From an uncultured Clostridia bacterium (GTDB taxonomy: Bacteria; Bacillota_A; Clostridia; Christensenellales; Aristaeellaceae): 20,744 nucleotides of DNA. The notes below the pieces were generated by a model. It made no database searches and had not been told where the DNA came from. It saw only the letters and a list, made by a program, of their open reading frames with translations. Both the position numbers and the translations under genes were made by a program. The first letter of the stretch is position 1. The number at the start of each line of letters is the position of its first letter. This document shows, one piece after another, positions 6,696 through 14,318 of this stretch. The stretch spans positions 1 through 20,744 of the forward strand of contig CAMJTZ010000017.1 of assembly GCA_946408865.1 (NCBI GenBank). Reading direction: 5' to 3'.

Positions 6696-8163
6696 AAACA
6701 GGCGGGCCGGTACTGCAGGGCGGATTGCCCTGGCCGGCCTCCTTTCCGTTGCCATGCTGCTGGTCTGCTCCAAGAATTCCCCGCTGTACCCGATGAACGA
6801 CTGGGTGGACGTGAACTGCTTCTTTACGGTTGGGCGGGGGATCCGGCACGGACTGGTACCTTACCTGGACCTGTACGAACAGAAGGGCCCGCTGCTGTAT
6901 GCGGTTTATGCGCTGGCAGCCTGGATCTCCGAAACGGGTTTCATCGGCGTTTTCATTGTGGAAACGGCCTGCTTCGCGACGTTTCTGTATTTCAGCGGAC
7001 GCACGGCGGAAACGCTTTCCGGCACGCCGGCTGCTTACGCATGGACTGTGGCGGGGCTCGGCATCGGCGTGCCGCTGTCCCCCGCGTTTTCCCACGGCGG
7101 GAGCGCGGAGGAACTCTTCCTGCCGGTATTCGCGCTGGCGATGTTCACGGTGCTGAAGAGGATGAAGGAGCGGAAGCCCCTGACGGCGCGGCAGGCCTGC
7201 GGGCTCGGAGCCTGCGGAGGCGCGGCGCTGTGGACCAAATACACCTTTTGCGGCCTGTTTGCCGGGCTGGCGCTGGCGGTGATTGTCTGGTACATCGCGG
7301 ATTACCGCGGAAAAAACCTCTGGAAAGCGGTGATGCAGGCGGCTCTGGGCGCCGGAATCGTGACGGCGGCGGTTGTAATCCGGTACGCGGCGGCCGGAGC
7401 GCTGCCGGCCATGTGGCAGGCGTACTTCACGGATAACCTGACGCGGTATACACAGAATATCCGCAGCGGGAACTACGATCTGCCGCTGCCGAATCTGCTG
7501 AACAATCTGAGCTGGTTTATCCCCGCGACGGCGGGAATGCTCTGGCTGCTCTGCACGGCAGGGAAACGCTGGCGGGAAGCGGCGGCCTGTGTTCTCAGCG
7601 CGGCAGGCCTCTTCCTTTTCACCTACGCCAGCGGACGGCGATATCCCTATTACGCGATCGTGATGGCGGTCTTCGGCGCGCCTGGATTTGCCGCGCTGTT
7701 CTCCGTGATTCCGGAGAGCGTGCGCGAAAAGCGCGTATTCCGGCGCGCGGCAGCGGGCTTTGCCGCGCTGGTCATCTGTCTCGGTCCTCCCGCAGCGACC
7801 CGGTGGAGCGGAAACGTCTACCTGCTCGGGAAGGAGAAAAGCGAACTGCCGCAGTATCGTTTCGCGGAGACGATCCGGGCAGCGGAGGATACCTCGCTGC
7901 TGAACTACGGCTTTCTGGACGGCGGATTCTACTTTGCTGCGGAATCCCTGCCTGTAACGCGTTGGTTCTGCACGCTGAACAACGACCTGCCGGAAATGAA
8001 GCAGGCCATGAAGGACGCGGTGGCCGGCGCGGAAACCGAATTCGTCATCACCCGGCAGCAGAAACTGAAAAATGCCGGCCGGTATGAACTGGCCGACAAA
8101 GCGGAAATGGTATTTGAAGGCCGCGTGTGGACCTACTACCTGTACCGGCGAAGGACAGAATAA
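6682..8163 (+). CDS. GT-C type membrane glycosyltransferase (PMT/ArnT-like)
   Basis: A 493-residue polytopic protein with roughly ten hydrophobic helices. The first (about 13-30) is followed by an extracytoplasmic loop with MNDWVDVNCFF (candidate catalytic Asp at 40 or 43) and PYLDLYEQKGPLLY (60-73), a wording typical of lipid-linked sugar transferases of the GT39/ArnT kind. A soluble C-terminal part (about 390-493) has few helices. Such enzymes move a sugar from a polyprenyl-phosphate donor to an acceptor on the outer face of the membrane; donor and acceptor are unknown. The frame is open upstream to 6574, but ATG 6682 is chosen because the hydrophobic N-terminus starts there and it overlaps the preceding stop by 14 nt. 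It is the last gene of the cluster; no clear terminator follows. Confidence 0.82.
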   Translation: MNQFKNRRAGTAGRIALAGLLSVAMLLVCSKNSPLYPMNDWVDVNCFFTVGRGIRHGLVPYLDLYEQKGPLLYAVYALAAWISETGFIGVFIVETACFATFLYFSGRTAETLSGTPAAYAWTVAGLGIGVPLSPAFSHGGSAEELFLPVFALAMFTVLKRMKERKPLTARQACGLGACGGAALWTKYTFCGLFAGLALAVIVWYIADYRGKNLWKAVMQAALGAGIVTAAVVIRYAAAGALPAMWQAYFTDNLTRYTQNIRSGNYDLPLPNLLNNLSWFIPATAGMLWLLCTAGKRWREAAACVLSAAGLFLFTYASGRRYPYYAIVMAVFGAPGFAALFSVIPESVREKRVFRRAAAGFAALVICLGPPAATRWSGNVYLLGKEKSELPQYRFAETIRAAEDTSLLNYGFLDGGFYFAAESLPVTRWFCTLNNDLPEMKQAMKDAVAGAETEFVITRQQKLKNAGRYELADKAEMVFEGRVWTYYLYRRRTE

Positions 8164-8198
8164 AAAACAGTTCTTCCCGGGAGTCAAAAACCATTCCC

Positions 8199-8227
8199 TG
8201 GAGGATCCGGAATCCGTATGCTATAAT
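8199..8227 (+). promoter_or_regulatory. Extended -10 promoter for the acetyltransferase gene
   Basis: TATAAT at 8222-8227 is preceded by TGC, giving an extended -10 element. The -35 position 17 nt upstream (TGGAGG, 8199-8204) is weak, which is common with extended -10 promoters. It gives a leader of about 55 nt and suggests that the downstream gene is transcribed separately from the surface cluster. Confidence 0.65.
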
Positions 8228-8288
8228 ACCGGAAAGCAGCAGGAGCGGAACGCAGCGGTTCCGCCCCGGAGAGGGAAGAGGGGAAAGC

Positions 8289-9044
8289 ATGACCAGACAG
8301 GAAATCCTGGAAACCGCGCTGCGGCAGGCTGCGGCGGACTGCTCCTGCGATCCGGAAGACTTTCGCAGGACGGAGAACGTCATCGTCGAATCCATCGCTT
8401 CCGAAAACGGGAGCCGGTATATGAAGTTTCCGCATATCTGCGCGCTGTTCACCTTCGGGAACAACGTGGTGGCGGCCTGCCGGAAGGACCTGATTCCGGA
8501 GATCAGCGCATACGTCAACGGCGCGGAGAAGATTCACAGATGCTTTGAGACGCCGTATCTGTACAGGCTGAATGAAATCCTGTCGAAGGCAAACGCGCAG
8601 GCGGCATGGATGCATACCTGCTTCCTGCCGGATCCGGACCGGATTTACGGCGCGGATCTGCCCTGCGCGTACGAAACGCGGCTGCTGCATCCGGAGGACT
8701 TTGCGGAGCTGTATGTTCCGGAATGGAGCAACGCGCTGTGCAGCGACCGGAAAGAGCTGGACATGCTGGGCATCGGCGCATACGACGGAGGAAAACTGAT
8801 CGGCCTGGCGGGATGCTCCGCCGACTGTCCGGAAATGTGGCAGATCGGGATCGACGTGCTGCCGGAATACCGGCGGCAGGGGATCGCCTCCGCACTGACC
8901 AACCGGCTGGCCCGGGCGGTTTTCGACGCCGGGAAGATGCCGTTCTACGCGGCGGCGTGGGCGAACGTCCGCTCCTTCCGCAACGGGCTGAGGAGCGGGT
9001 TCGTGCCCGGCTGGAGCGCGCTTACCGCCGCTGAAAAGGAATAA
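8289..9044 (+). CDS. GNAT family N-acetyltransferase
   Basis: A 251-residue protein that likely transfers an acetyl group from acetyl-CoA to an amine; the substrate is unknown. The C-terminal half carries the GNAT fold: GAYDGGKLIGLAGC (163-176) is the beta hairpin, WQIGIDVLPEYRRQGIASAL (184-203) contains the acetyl-CoA pyrophosphate loop RRQGIA (195-200), and AAAWANVRSFRNGLRSGF follows. The N-terminal 130 residues (CDPEDF, FGNNVVAAC, FETPYLYRLNEIL) form an extra domain I do not recognise by name, though they look related to other two-part GNAT proteins. The frame is open upstream to 8127, but ATG 8289 lies after the promoter and behind the purine-rich GGAGAGGGAAGAGGGGAAAG. It converges on the GH127 gene with 4 bp between stop codons and no visible terminator. 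Confidence 0.85.
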   Translation: MTRQEILETALRQAAADCSCDPEDFRRTENVIVESIASENGSRYMKFPHICALFTFGNNVVAACRKDLIPEISAYVNGAEKIHRCFETPYLYRLNEILSKANAQAAWMHTCFLPDPDRIYGADLPCAYETRLLHPEDFAELYVPEWSNALCSDRKELDMLGIGAYDGGKLIGLAGCSADCPEMWQIGIDVLPEYRRQGIASALTNRLARAVFDAGKMPFYAAAWANVRSFRNGLRSGFVPGWSALTAAEKE

Positions 9045-9048
9045 GCTT

Positions 9049-11052
9049 TCAGGATTGCCGGATCCAGACCTGCATCTCGTTTTCCCCGCGGTTGGCCCAC
9101 ATGAAATAGGGAATCAGGCGGAGGGTGACGGGTGCGGGGGAGCCGTTTTTCTCATCTGCATCAAAATAGAGGCCGCGGTCCGTGACTTCCGCCTCCCGGA
9201 GACCCGGAACGAGGAGGAGGTCTGTTTCGCGTCCGCAGATTTCCGCTTTCTCAAAGGAAATCCGGTCGGGGGACAGATCCCGGGAAACGGAACAGAGGTG
9301 CAGGTTTCCGCCGTTATCCGTTTCCTCCAGGCAGTAGACGAAGGGACCGTGCATGAAGGCGACTTTGCCGGTATTCTCCCGCACGCGGGTATCCGCCCGC
9401 AGGATCCGCACGGGGCAGGAAAGGGTCAGGGTGAGTTCCTCCTCCGCCTGCCAGTCCTTCCGGATATACAGGTAGCCGTCCTGTTCCGCGGTTTGGGAAG
9501 AAGCGGCGCCTTCCAGGGTGTATCCGCCGCACCAGCCCGGAATCCGCAGGGCAAGGGTGAAATCCCTGCCGGCCCCGGAAAGGCGGAGCCGGACCTTCCA
9601 GGCGGAAGGCGACGAACGGTCCACTTCCGTCAGGAGGTGCGCACCGAAGGACAGATCCGCCTCCGCGGACAGCCAGAGATGGACAAAGCATTTTCCTTCC
9701 TGCTCCGCGAAGGCATAGGCGCCGAGGGAACCGAGAAGACGCGCGATATTCGGCGGGCAGCAGGCGCAGCCGAACCACTTCTGGCGTACGGACTTTACAT
9801 GCGTCTTGCGGGCGTCCCGATGGGTTGCCTCCGGCCAGACTTCCAGAGGATTGACATAGAAGAAGCTTTTGCCGTCAAGGGCCATGCCGCTGAGCACATT
9901 ATTGTACAGGGCGCGTTCCATGACGTCGGCATATTCGCCCCGGGGCTCCAGCTGCAGCATGCGGCGGGCGAAGAAGCACAGGCCGATGGCAGCGCAGGAT
10001 TCAGTATAGGCCATATCGTTCGGCAGATCGAAGGGAAAGGTGAAGGACTCCCCGATATTCGTGGAGCCGACGCCGCCGGTGAGATACATCTTCTCCCGGG
10101 TGACGGAGCGGAAAAGCCTGCGGCAGGCTTCCTTCAGGGATGTATCCCCGGTCAGACGGGCGAGATCCGCCATACCGCTGTACAGATACATGGCGCGGAC
10201 GGCGTGACCCAGGGCTTCGTCCTGCTCCCGGACGGGCTTGTGCGCCTGATAATAGGAATAAGGCTCGTTTGGCCGCTCAAAGGACGGCGGCTGATGGCTT
10301 TCCAGATCAAAATAGTTCGGCTGCTTTCCCCGCTCGTCCACAAAATACCGGCTGAGGCGCAGATAATCCTCCTTTCCGGTTTCCTCACAGAGGCGGACGA
10401 GGGCCATTTCGGCAATTTCATGGCCGGGATAGCCGTGCTTTTTTCCGGGCTCCGGTCCGATCTTTGAACTGATATACGCAGCAAAACGTTCCGCGACGCG
10501 CAGAAGGACATCGCTGCCGGTGGCCTGATGATAAGCGACGGCGGCTTCCGCCAGATGACCGAAACAGTACAGTTCATGGTGGTCCCGCAAACAGGTGAAT
10601 TCCCGGTCGCGGCCGTTGAGAATATAGTAGGTATCGATATAGCCGTCTTCAGCCTGGGCGTCGGCAATGAGGGCGATCGCCGCGTCGGCCGTGGCCTGAA
10701 GATCCGGATCCGGATGATTCACAAGGGAATAGGCAACGGCTTCGAGCCATTTGTAGAGGTCCGTGTCCTGGAAGAGGAAACCGTAGAATTTGCCGGGATC
10801 GGGATGATCCGGATCCTCCGGAAGGACTTCAAAGGGGACGTTTCCAAAGACGGGCGGACGGAACCCCGGCTCGTGGGAGCGGGCGCGAAGCGCTGCGGCC
10901 GCCTTGAAATTATGAATGGCAAAGCTGGGGGAGGCGCCGGGCACCCGGTCGTTCAGCGCTTCCCACTGATAGGGAATCACTTCCGTGCGGACGAGCTCCT
11001 GCTCCGTGCGCCAGAAAGGATCGGTAATACGGATCTTGTTCAGCGGGATCAT
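9049..11052 (-). CDS. GH127 glycoside hydrolase (beta-L-arabinofuranosidase family)
   Basis: A 667-residue enzyme expected to release beta-L-arabinofuranose from plant-derived oligosaccharides or hydroxyproline-rich glycoproteins. It begins IRITDPFW and has an (alpha/alpha) barrel with RDHHELYCFGHLAEAAVAY (156-174) and TGGVGSTNIGESF (325-337). ESC (351-353) and CACCPPN (429-435) match the zinc-thiolate site of the Bifidobacterium longum enzyme HypBA1. E335 would be the acid/base, C431 or its neighbour the nucleophile, and E351, C353 and the Cys pair the zinc ligands; the correspondence is from memory of the family. A C-terminal beta-sandwich domain follows. There is no signal peptide, so it acts in the cytoplasm on imported sugars. 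The start is ATG at 11052 with AAAGGCAGG about 8 nt upstream. No convincing promoter was found. Confidence 0.92.
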   Translation of the reverse strand: MIPLNKIRITDPFWRTEQELVRTEVIPYQWEALNDRVPGASPSFAIHNFKAAAALRARSHEPGFRPPVFGNVPFEVLPEDPDHPDPGKFYGFLFQDTDLYKWLEAVAYSLVNHPDPDLQATADAAIALIADAQAEDGYIDTYYILNGRDREFTCLRDHHELYCFGHLAEAAVAYHQATGSDVLLRVAERFAAYISSKIGPEPGKKHGYPGHEIAEMALVRLCEETGKEDYLRLSRYFVDERGKQPNYFDLESHQPPSFERPNEPYSYYQAHKPVREQDEALGHAVRAMYLYSGMADLARLTGDTSLKEACRRLFRSVTREKMYLTGGVGSTNIGESFTFPFDLPNDMAYTESCAAIGLCFFARRMLQLEPRGEYADVMERALYNNVLSGMALDGKSFFYVNPLEVWPEATHRDARKTHVKSVRQKWFGCACCPPNIARLLGSLGAYAFAEQEGKCFVHLWLSAEADLSFGAHLLTEVDRSSPSAWKVRLRLSGAGRDFTLALRIPGWCGGYTLEGAASSQTAEQDGYLYIRKDWQAEEELTLTLSCPVRILRADTRVRENTGKVAFMHGPFVYCLEETDNGGNLHLCSVSRDLSPDRISFEKAEICGRETDLLLVPGLREAEVTDRGLYFDADEKNGSPAPVTLRLIPYFMWANRGENEMQVWIRQS

Positions 11053-11182
11053 GGGGATACCTGCCTTTCCTGATTCATTGTTATCAAAGCCTGTAAGGGA
11101 TATTCGCCGGTCGGGAAGGAATGCCCTGCCGCGGAGGAAAAACCAGATCCGGCGAAAAACAATCGAAATACAATTAAACCTA

Positions 11183-11211
11183 TTGACATGGTAGGTAAAT
11201 GGTGATAGAAT
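11183..11211 (+). promoter_or_regulatory. Strong promoter of the metY leader
   Basis: A perfect TTGACA (11183-11188), a 17-nt spacer and TAGAAT (11206-11211) form a near-consensus sigma-A promoter. Transcription should begin near 11218, giving a leader of about 245 nt before metY. That is long enough for the leader peptide and terminator described separately. Confidence 0.85.
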
Positions 11212-11243
11212 CGCGCCAACAAAACGAAAGGAGACGCGGAATC

Positions 11244-11342
11244 ATGATGTGTATGTGCGGACGAATGCTTAACTCCCGGGCAATGACAGCAGCGGGTTTC
11301 TCCGGCTGTATCCGGCCGCGCCTCCAACGAATGCGCGGCTGA
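11244..11342 (+). CDS. Met/Cys-rich leader peptide (attenuator uORF)
   Basis: A 32-codon frame starts at ATG 11244 and stops at TGA 11340-11342. Its RBS AAAGGAG (11227-11233) is 10 nt upstream and is the best SD in the neighbourhood. The peptide starts MMCMCGRMLNSRAMT and continues to Cys22 and Met30. Four of the first five codons after or including the start are Met, and codons 3 and 5 are Cys, a density far above chance. It lies between a strong promoter and an intrinsic terminator just ahead of a homocysteine/methionine biosynthetic gene. By analogy with trp- and his-type leaders, ribosomes are predicted to slow on these codons when charged Met- or Cys-tRNA is scarce. It is too short for standard gene finders. 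The function is inferred; the frame, RBS and composition are seen directly. Confidence 0.75.
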   Translation: MMCMCGRMLNSRAMTAAGFSGCIRPRLQRMRG

Positions 11343-11396
11343 CAGGCCGGCGGACTGCGGCTTTGCCCGGGAGCTGAAGAAGCCCCCGGTTTTTTT
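11273..11396 (+). promoter_or_regulatory. Candidate transcription attenuator of metY (antiterminator/terminator switch)
   Basis: Two mutually exclusive structures can be drawn. Antiterminator: CTCCCGGGCAA (11273-11283) pairs perfectly over 11 bp with TTGCCCGGGAG (11363-11373). Terminator: 11367-11375 pairs with 11381-11389 and is followed by seven T. The shared bases 11367-11373 cannot be in both. A third hairpin, GCCGCGC (11315-11321) with GCGCGGC (11333-11339), sits inside the antiterminator loop. The 5' antiterminator strand starts 15 nt after the Met/Cys cluster (codons 1-5), so a ribosome stalled there would leave it free, while a ribosome that has moved on to about codon 8-14 would cover it. 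No SAM riboswitch or T-box motif is seen in this leader. Confidence 0.65.
11367..11396 (+). terminator. Intrinsic terminator in the metY leader
   Basis: CCGGGAGCT (11367-11375), loop GAAGA and AGCCCCCGG (11381-11389) form a 9-bp stem with one A/C mismatch, directly followed by TTTTTTT (11390-11396). It lies 66 nt before the metY start, so it must be conditional for metY to be expressed from the promoter at 11183. Confidence 0.85.
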
Positions 11397-11462
11397 CTGC
11401 GCCGGCGGGAGGACAACGGAAACGTCTCAAACGAAAAATGAATGAAAAAGGAGAATAAAACC

Positions 11463-12752
11463 ATGAGTAACTATAAATTCGAAACCCTTCAGCTGCACGT
11501 AGGACAGGAACAGGCCGACCCCGCAACGGACGCGCGAGCAGTACCGATTTACCAGACGACATCCTATGTATTCCATAACAGCAAACACGCCGCGGACCGG
11601 TTCGGCCTGGCGGACGCAGGCAACATCTACGGCCGGCTGACGAACTCCACGCAGGATGTGCTCGAAAAGCGGGTCGCCGCCCTGGAAGGCGGCAGCGCGG
11701 CGCTGGCGGTTTCCTCCGGCGCGGCAGCCATCACCTACACGATCCAGGCGCTGGCAGCCAACGGGGGCCACATCGTAGCGCAAAAGACGATCTACGGCGG
11801 GAGCTTCAATCTGCTGAGCCACACGCTGCCGCAGTACGGCGTGGAGACCACATTCGTCAATGCCCACGACCTGAAGGAAGTGGAAGGCGCGATCCGGGAG
11901 AACACGCGGGCGATCTACCTTGAAACGTTGGGCAACCCGAACAGCGACATTCCGGATATCGACGCCGTCGCGGAGATCGCTCACAGGCACGGACTGCCGC
12001 TGGTGATCGACAATACCTTCGGAACGCCGTACTGGATCCGCCCGATTGAGCACGGCGCGGACATCGTCGTGCATTCGGCGACGAAGTTCCTCGGCGGCCA
12101 CGGTACGACGCTGGGCGGCATCATCGTGGAATCCGGAAAATTCAACTGGAAGGCCAGCGGGAAGTATCCGAACATCGCCGCGCCGAACCCGAGCTATCAC
12201 GGCGTTTCCTTCTACGATGCGGTGGGTCCCGCCGCGTTCGTGACATTCATCCGGGCGATTCTGCTGCGGGATACCGGCGCCTGCATTTCCCCCTTCAACG
12301 CGTTCCTGCTGCTGCAGGGGGTGGAAACCCTGTCCCTGCGGCTGGACCGGCACGCGGAGAATACGAAAAAGGTGATCGACTTCCTTTCGAAGCACCCGCA
12401 GGTGGAAAAAGTCAATCACCCGTCGGTACCGGATCATCCGGACCACAAGCTGTATCAGAAGTATTTCCCGAACGGCGGCGCTTCCATCTTCACCTTTGAA
12501 ATCAAAGGCGGACAGAAGGAAGCCTGGGAATTCATAGACCATCTGGAGATCTTTTCACTGCTGGCCAACGTGGCGGATGTGAAGAGCCTGGTGATTCACC
12601 CGGCCTCCACCACCCACTCCCAGCTGAGTGAAGAGGAACTGCTGGACCAGGGGATCCGGCCCAACACGATCCGCCTGTCCATCGGCACGGAGCACATCGA
12701 CGACATCCTGGCCGATCTGGAGAAGGGATTCGCAGCGGTCCGCAGCCTGTAA
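11463..12752 (+). CDS. metY: O-acetylhomoserine aminocarboxypropyltransferase (sulfhydrylase)
   Basis: A 429-residue PLP enzyme of the Cys/Met metabolism family. It makes homocysteine from O-acetylhomoserine and sulfide (or methionine from methanethiol), feeding the methionine synthase encoded downstream. Family marks are FETLQLHVGQ at the N-terminus, PIYQTTSYVF (28-37), YGRLTNST (56-63), the Gly-rich SSGAAA (84-89), VIDNTFGTPY (181-190) with PLP-nitrogen-binding D183, and SATKFLGGHGTTLGG (205-219) with the Schiff-base lysine K208. The C-terminal LVIHPASTTHSQL and IRLSIGTEHIDDI are also typical. The frame is open 7 codons further upstream, but ATG 11463 has AAGGAG (11448-11453) 9 nt away. Length and wording favour MetY over cystathionine enzymes. 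Regulation is likely by the attenuator upstream. No terminator is visible in the 23 bp before the convergent GH29 gene. Confidence 0.94.
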   Translation: MSNYKFETLQLHVGQEQADPATDARAVPIYQTTSYVFHNSKHAADRFGLADAGNIYGRLTNSTQDVLEKRVAALEGGSAALAVSSGAAAITYTIQALAANGGHIVAQKTIYGGSFNLLSHTLPQYGVETTFVNAHDLKEVEGAIRENTRAIYLETLGNPNSDIPDIDAVAEIAHRHGLPLVIDNTFGTPYWIRPIEHGADIVVHSATKFLGGHGTTLGGIIVESGKFNWKASGKYPNIAAPNPSYHGVSFYDAVGPAAFVTFIRAILLRDTGACISPFNAFLLLQGVETLSLRLDRHAENTKKVIDFLSKHPQVEKVNHPSVPDHPDHKLYQKYFPNGGASIFTFEIKGGQKEAWEFIDHLEIFSLLANVADVKSLVIHPASTTHSQLSEEELLDQGIRPNTIRLSIGTEHIDDILADLEKGFAAVRSL

Positions 12753-12775
12753 GCTGAAATCAGGACACTTTCAAA

Positions 12776-14233
12776 TCAGAAAATTCTGAGCGCGTTCGCG
12801 CACAGGGAAGGAAGGCGTTCCGGCAGGGAAACCAGCAGGACGCCGTATTCCTGTGTAAAGGGCACGGGACCTGCGCCCAGGAGCTCCACGGAGCGCACGG
12901 GCTGATCCGCGAAGCTGCGCAGCGCAACGGCTTCGCCGCCCTGCGCGCCCATCAGGAAGGCATAGACTGCGCTGTCCTTCTGCACGAAGCGGATGTCGCT
13001 GCGGCTCCAGGAGGTCTTTTCCTCGGTGAAACCGTCAATTTTGACCCGGGTTTCCCCTTCGCCGAAGACGCGCCAGGGACGGGTTCCATAGACCGCTTCG
13101 CTGTTGACAGCGAACCATTCGCCGATTTTATCCAGAATGAAGGAAGCCTCGTCGTCAATGGACCCGTCCGGCCGCTGCAGAATGTTGAGCAGCATGACGC
13201 CGTTCTTGGAAATGATATCCACGAGCATTTCGATGATCTGCTCCGGATGTTTATAGGGATAATGCACATCATAGAACCAGTTGCCGATGCAGGTATCCGT
13301 ATGCCAGGGCTCGGGCATAATGCCCGGGAGCTGGCTTTTCTCGATATCCAGGACACCGACGCTGAAGATCTCCGGCCGGCGGTCCTTCTGCAGATAGACG
13401 GCGCGGTTCTCCCCATGGTCGGCAATGGAGGTATTGTACAGATGGGCGACGGCCTGCAGACCGAGGCGGTAGGCTTCCGGATCCGGGGCTTCCTGTTTGT
13501 CCATCCAGTGCTCACCGAAGGGCAGAACGCCGTCGGTATACAGCAGGTCCGGATGGAAACGGTCGACCATCTCGGTAACGCAGCGGAGCCAGTAATCCCG
13601 GAACTGCGGATTCTGCGTATACCAGGGGGCGGCGGCGCCGGGATCGTCCGTACCGTGCTCCTGATTGGCATGATAGAAATCCTGCCAGGCGGGATCATTG
13701 CCGTCATAAGGGACGCCTGCATAGGGACCGAACCGGTCGCAGCCCTTGTTGACGCGCCACCAGGAGAAGGAGGCGCCGAGATGCTCGCTGATACCGAAAG
13801 GCATGCCGAGCCGGTCCGCCGCCTTTTTCCAGAGGGCGAGGATATCCTTATGCGGGCCGACGTTGACGCTGTTCATCCGGTTCAGCTTCGAATCATAATT
13901 GAAGAAATGATCATGATGGGTGGCCTGTGTCATGAGATAGCGGGCGCCGGCCTTCCAGTACCGGTCCGCCAGAGACTCGGGATCAAAGTTCTCCGCCTTC
14001 CAGAGGGCGCAGATATCCTTGTATCCGAACTTCGACGGATGGCCGTAGTGGCGCAGATGGTATTCATACTGGGGCGTTCCCTCAATATACATGTTGCGGG
14101 CGTACCAGTCGCCGAACATGGGAACGCTCTGGGGTCCCCAGTGGCTCCAGATGCCGAACTTGGCATCCCGGAACCATTGCGGGGCGGAATAGGTGCGAAG
14201 GGATTCAAAGGTGGGATCAAAATGCATGGTCAT
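12776..14233 (-). CDS. Alpha-L-fucosidase-like glycoside hydrolase (GH29)
   Basis: A 485-residue retaining glycosidase expected to remove L-fucose from oligosaccharides. Seen in order: PQWFRDAKFGIWSHWGPQSVP (19-38), typical of GH29 N-termini; HHDHF (106-110), matching the family HHDGF-type motif; GISEHLGASFSWW; and HPDLLYTDG (227-235), where D234 is the expected nucleophile. NGVMLLNILQRPDGSI is the usual end of the barrel, followed by a short C-terminal beta domain. There is no signal peptide, so it acts in the cytoplasm. Two ATGs compete (14233 and 14227) behind GGGGGAG, 5 and 11 nt from it. I take the first; the longer open frame to 14290 lacks an RBS. With GH127 it suggests use of imported plant or host glycans, but no transporter is adjacent. 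Confidence 0.9.
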   Translation of the reverse strand: MTMHFDPTFESLRTYSAPQWFRDAKFGIWSHWGPQSVPMFGDWYARNMYIEGTPQYEYHLRHYGHPSKFGYKDICALWKAENFDPESLADRYWKAGARYLMTQATHHDHFFNYDSKLNRMNSVNVGPHKDILALWKKAADRLGMPFGISEHLGASFSWWRVNKGCDRFGPYAGVPYDGNDPAWQDFYHANQEHGTDDPGAAAPWYTQNPQFRDYWLRCVTEMVDRFHPDLLYTDGVLPFGEHWMDKQEAPDPEAYRLGLQAVAHLYNTSIADHGENRAVYLQKDRRPEIFSVGVLDIEKSQLPGIMPEPWHTDTCIGNWFYDVHYPYKHPEQIIEMLVDIISKNGVMLLNILQRPDGSIDDEASFILDKIGEWFAVNSEAVYGTRPWRVFGEGETRVKIDGFTEEKTSWSRSDIRFVQKDSAVYAFLMGAQGGEAVALRSFADQPVRSVELLGAGPVPFTQEYGVLLVSLPERLPSLCANALRIF

Positions 14234-14251
14234 GGTATCTCCCCCGGTTCT

Positions 14252-14265
14252 GTCCGCAGGCGGAC
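14252..14265. repeat. Palindrome in the GH29 5' leader, possible operator
   Basis: GTCCGC AG GCGGAC is a 14-bp inverted repeat with a 2-nt centre. It lies between the predicted GH29 transcription start (near 14283) and its RBS. Position and symmetry fit a dimeric repressor site, but it could also be a small RNA hairpin. No second copy was noticed in the window. Confidence 0.4.
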
Positions 14266-14289
14266 GGTTGTGTTTTCTGTGCTGTGACA

Positions 14290-14318
14290 AAGATAAACAA
14301 AGCCGGGGGATCTGTCAA
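14290..14318 (-). promoter_or_regulatory. Candidate promoter of the GH29 gene
   Basis: On the - strand a perfect TTGACA (14318-14313) is followed after 17 nt by TATCTT (14295-14290), four of six matches to the -10 consensus. It is divergent from the metF promoter and gives a leader of about 50 nt that contains the palindrome at 14252-14265. Confidence 0.6.

Noticed and set aside
8164..8221. Terminator after the GT-C glycosyltransferase gene
   Set aside because: Short GC-rich complementary bits exist (GGAT/ATCC), but there is no stable stem followed by a T-run.
11218..11462. SAM riboswitch or T-box upstream of metY
   Set aside because: None of the conserved SAM-I blocks and no T-box sequence could be found; the leader peptide and hairpins account for the structure instead.
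12776..12789. TCAGAA-AA-TTCTGA palindrome between the convergent metY and GH29 genes
   Set aside because: The stem is AT-rich with a 2-nt loop and no T-tract, so it is not a credible terminator. It mostly encodes the GH29 C-terminus.
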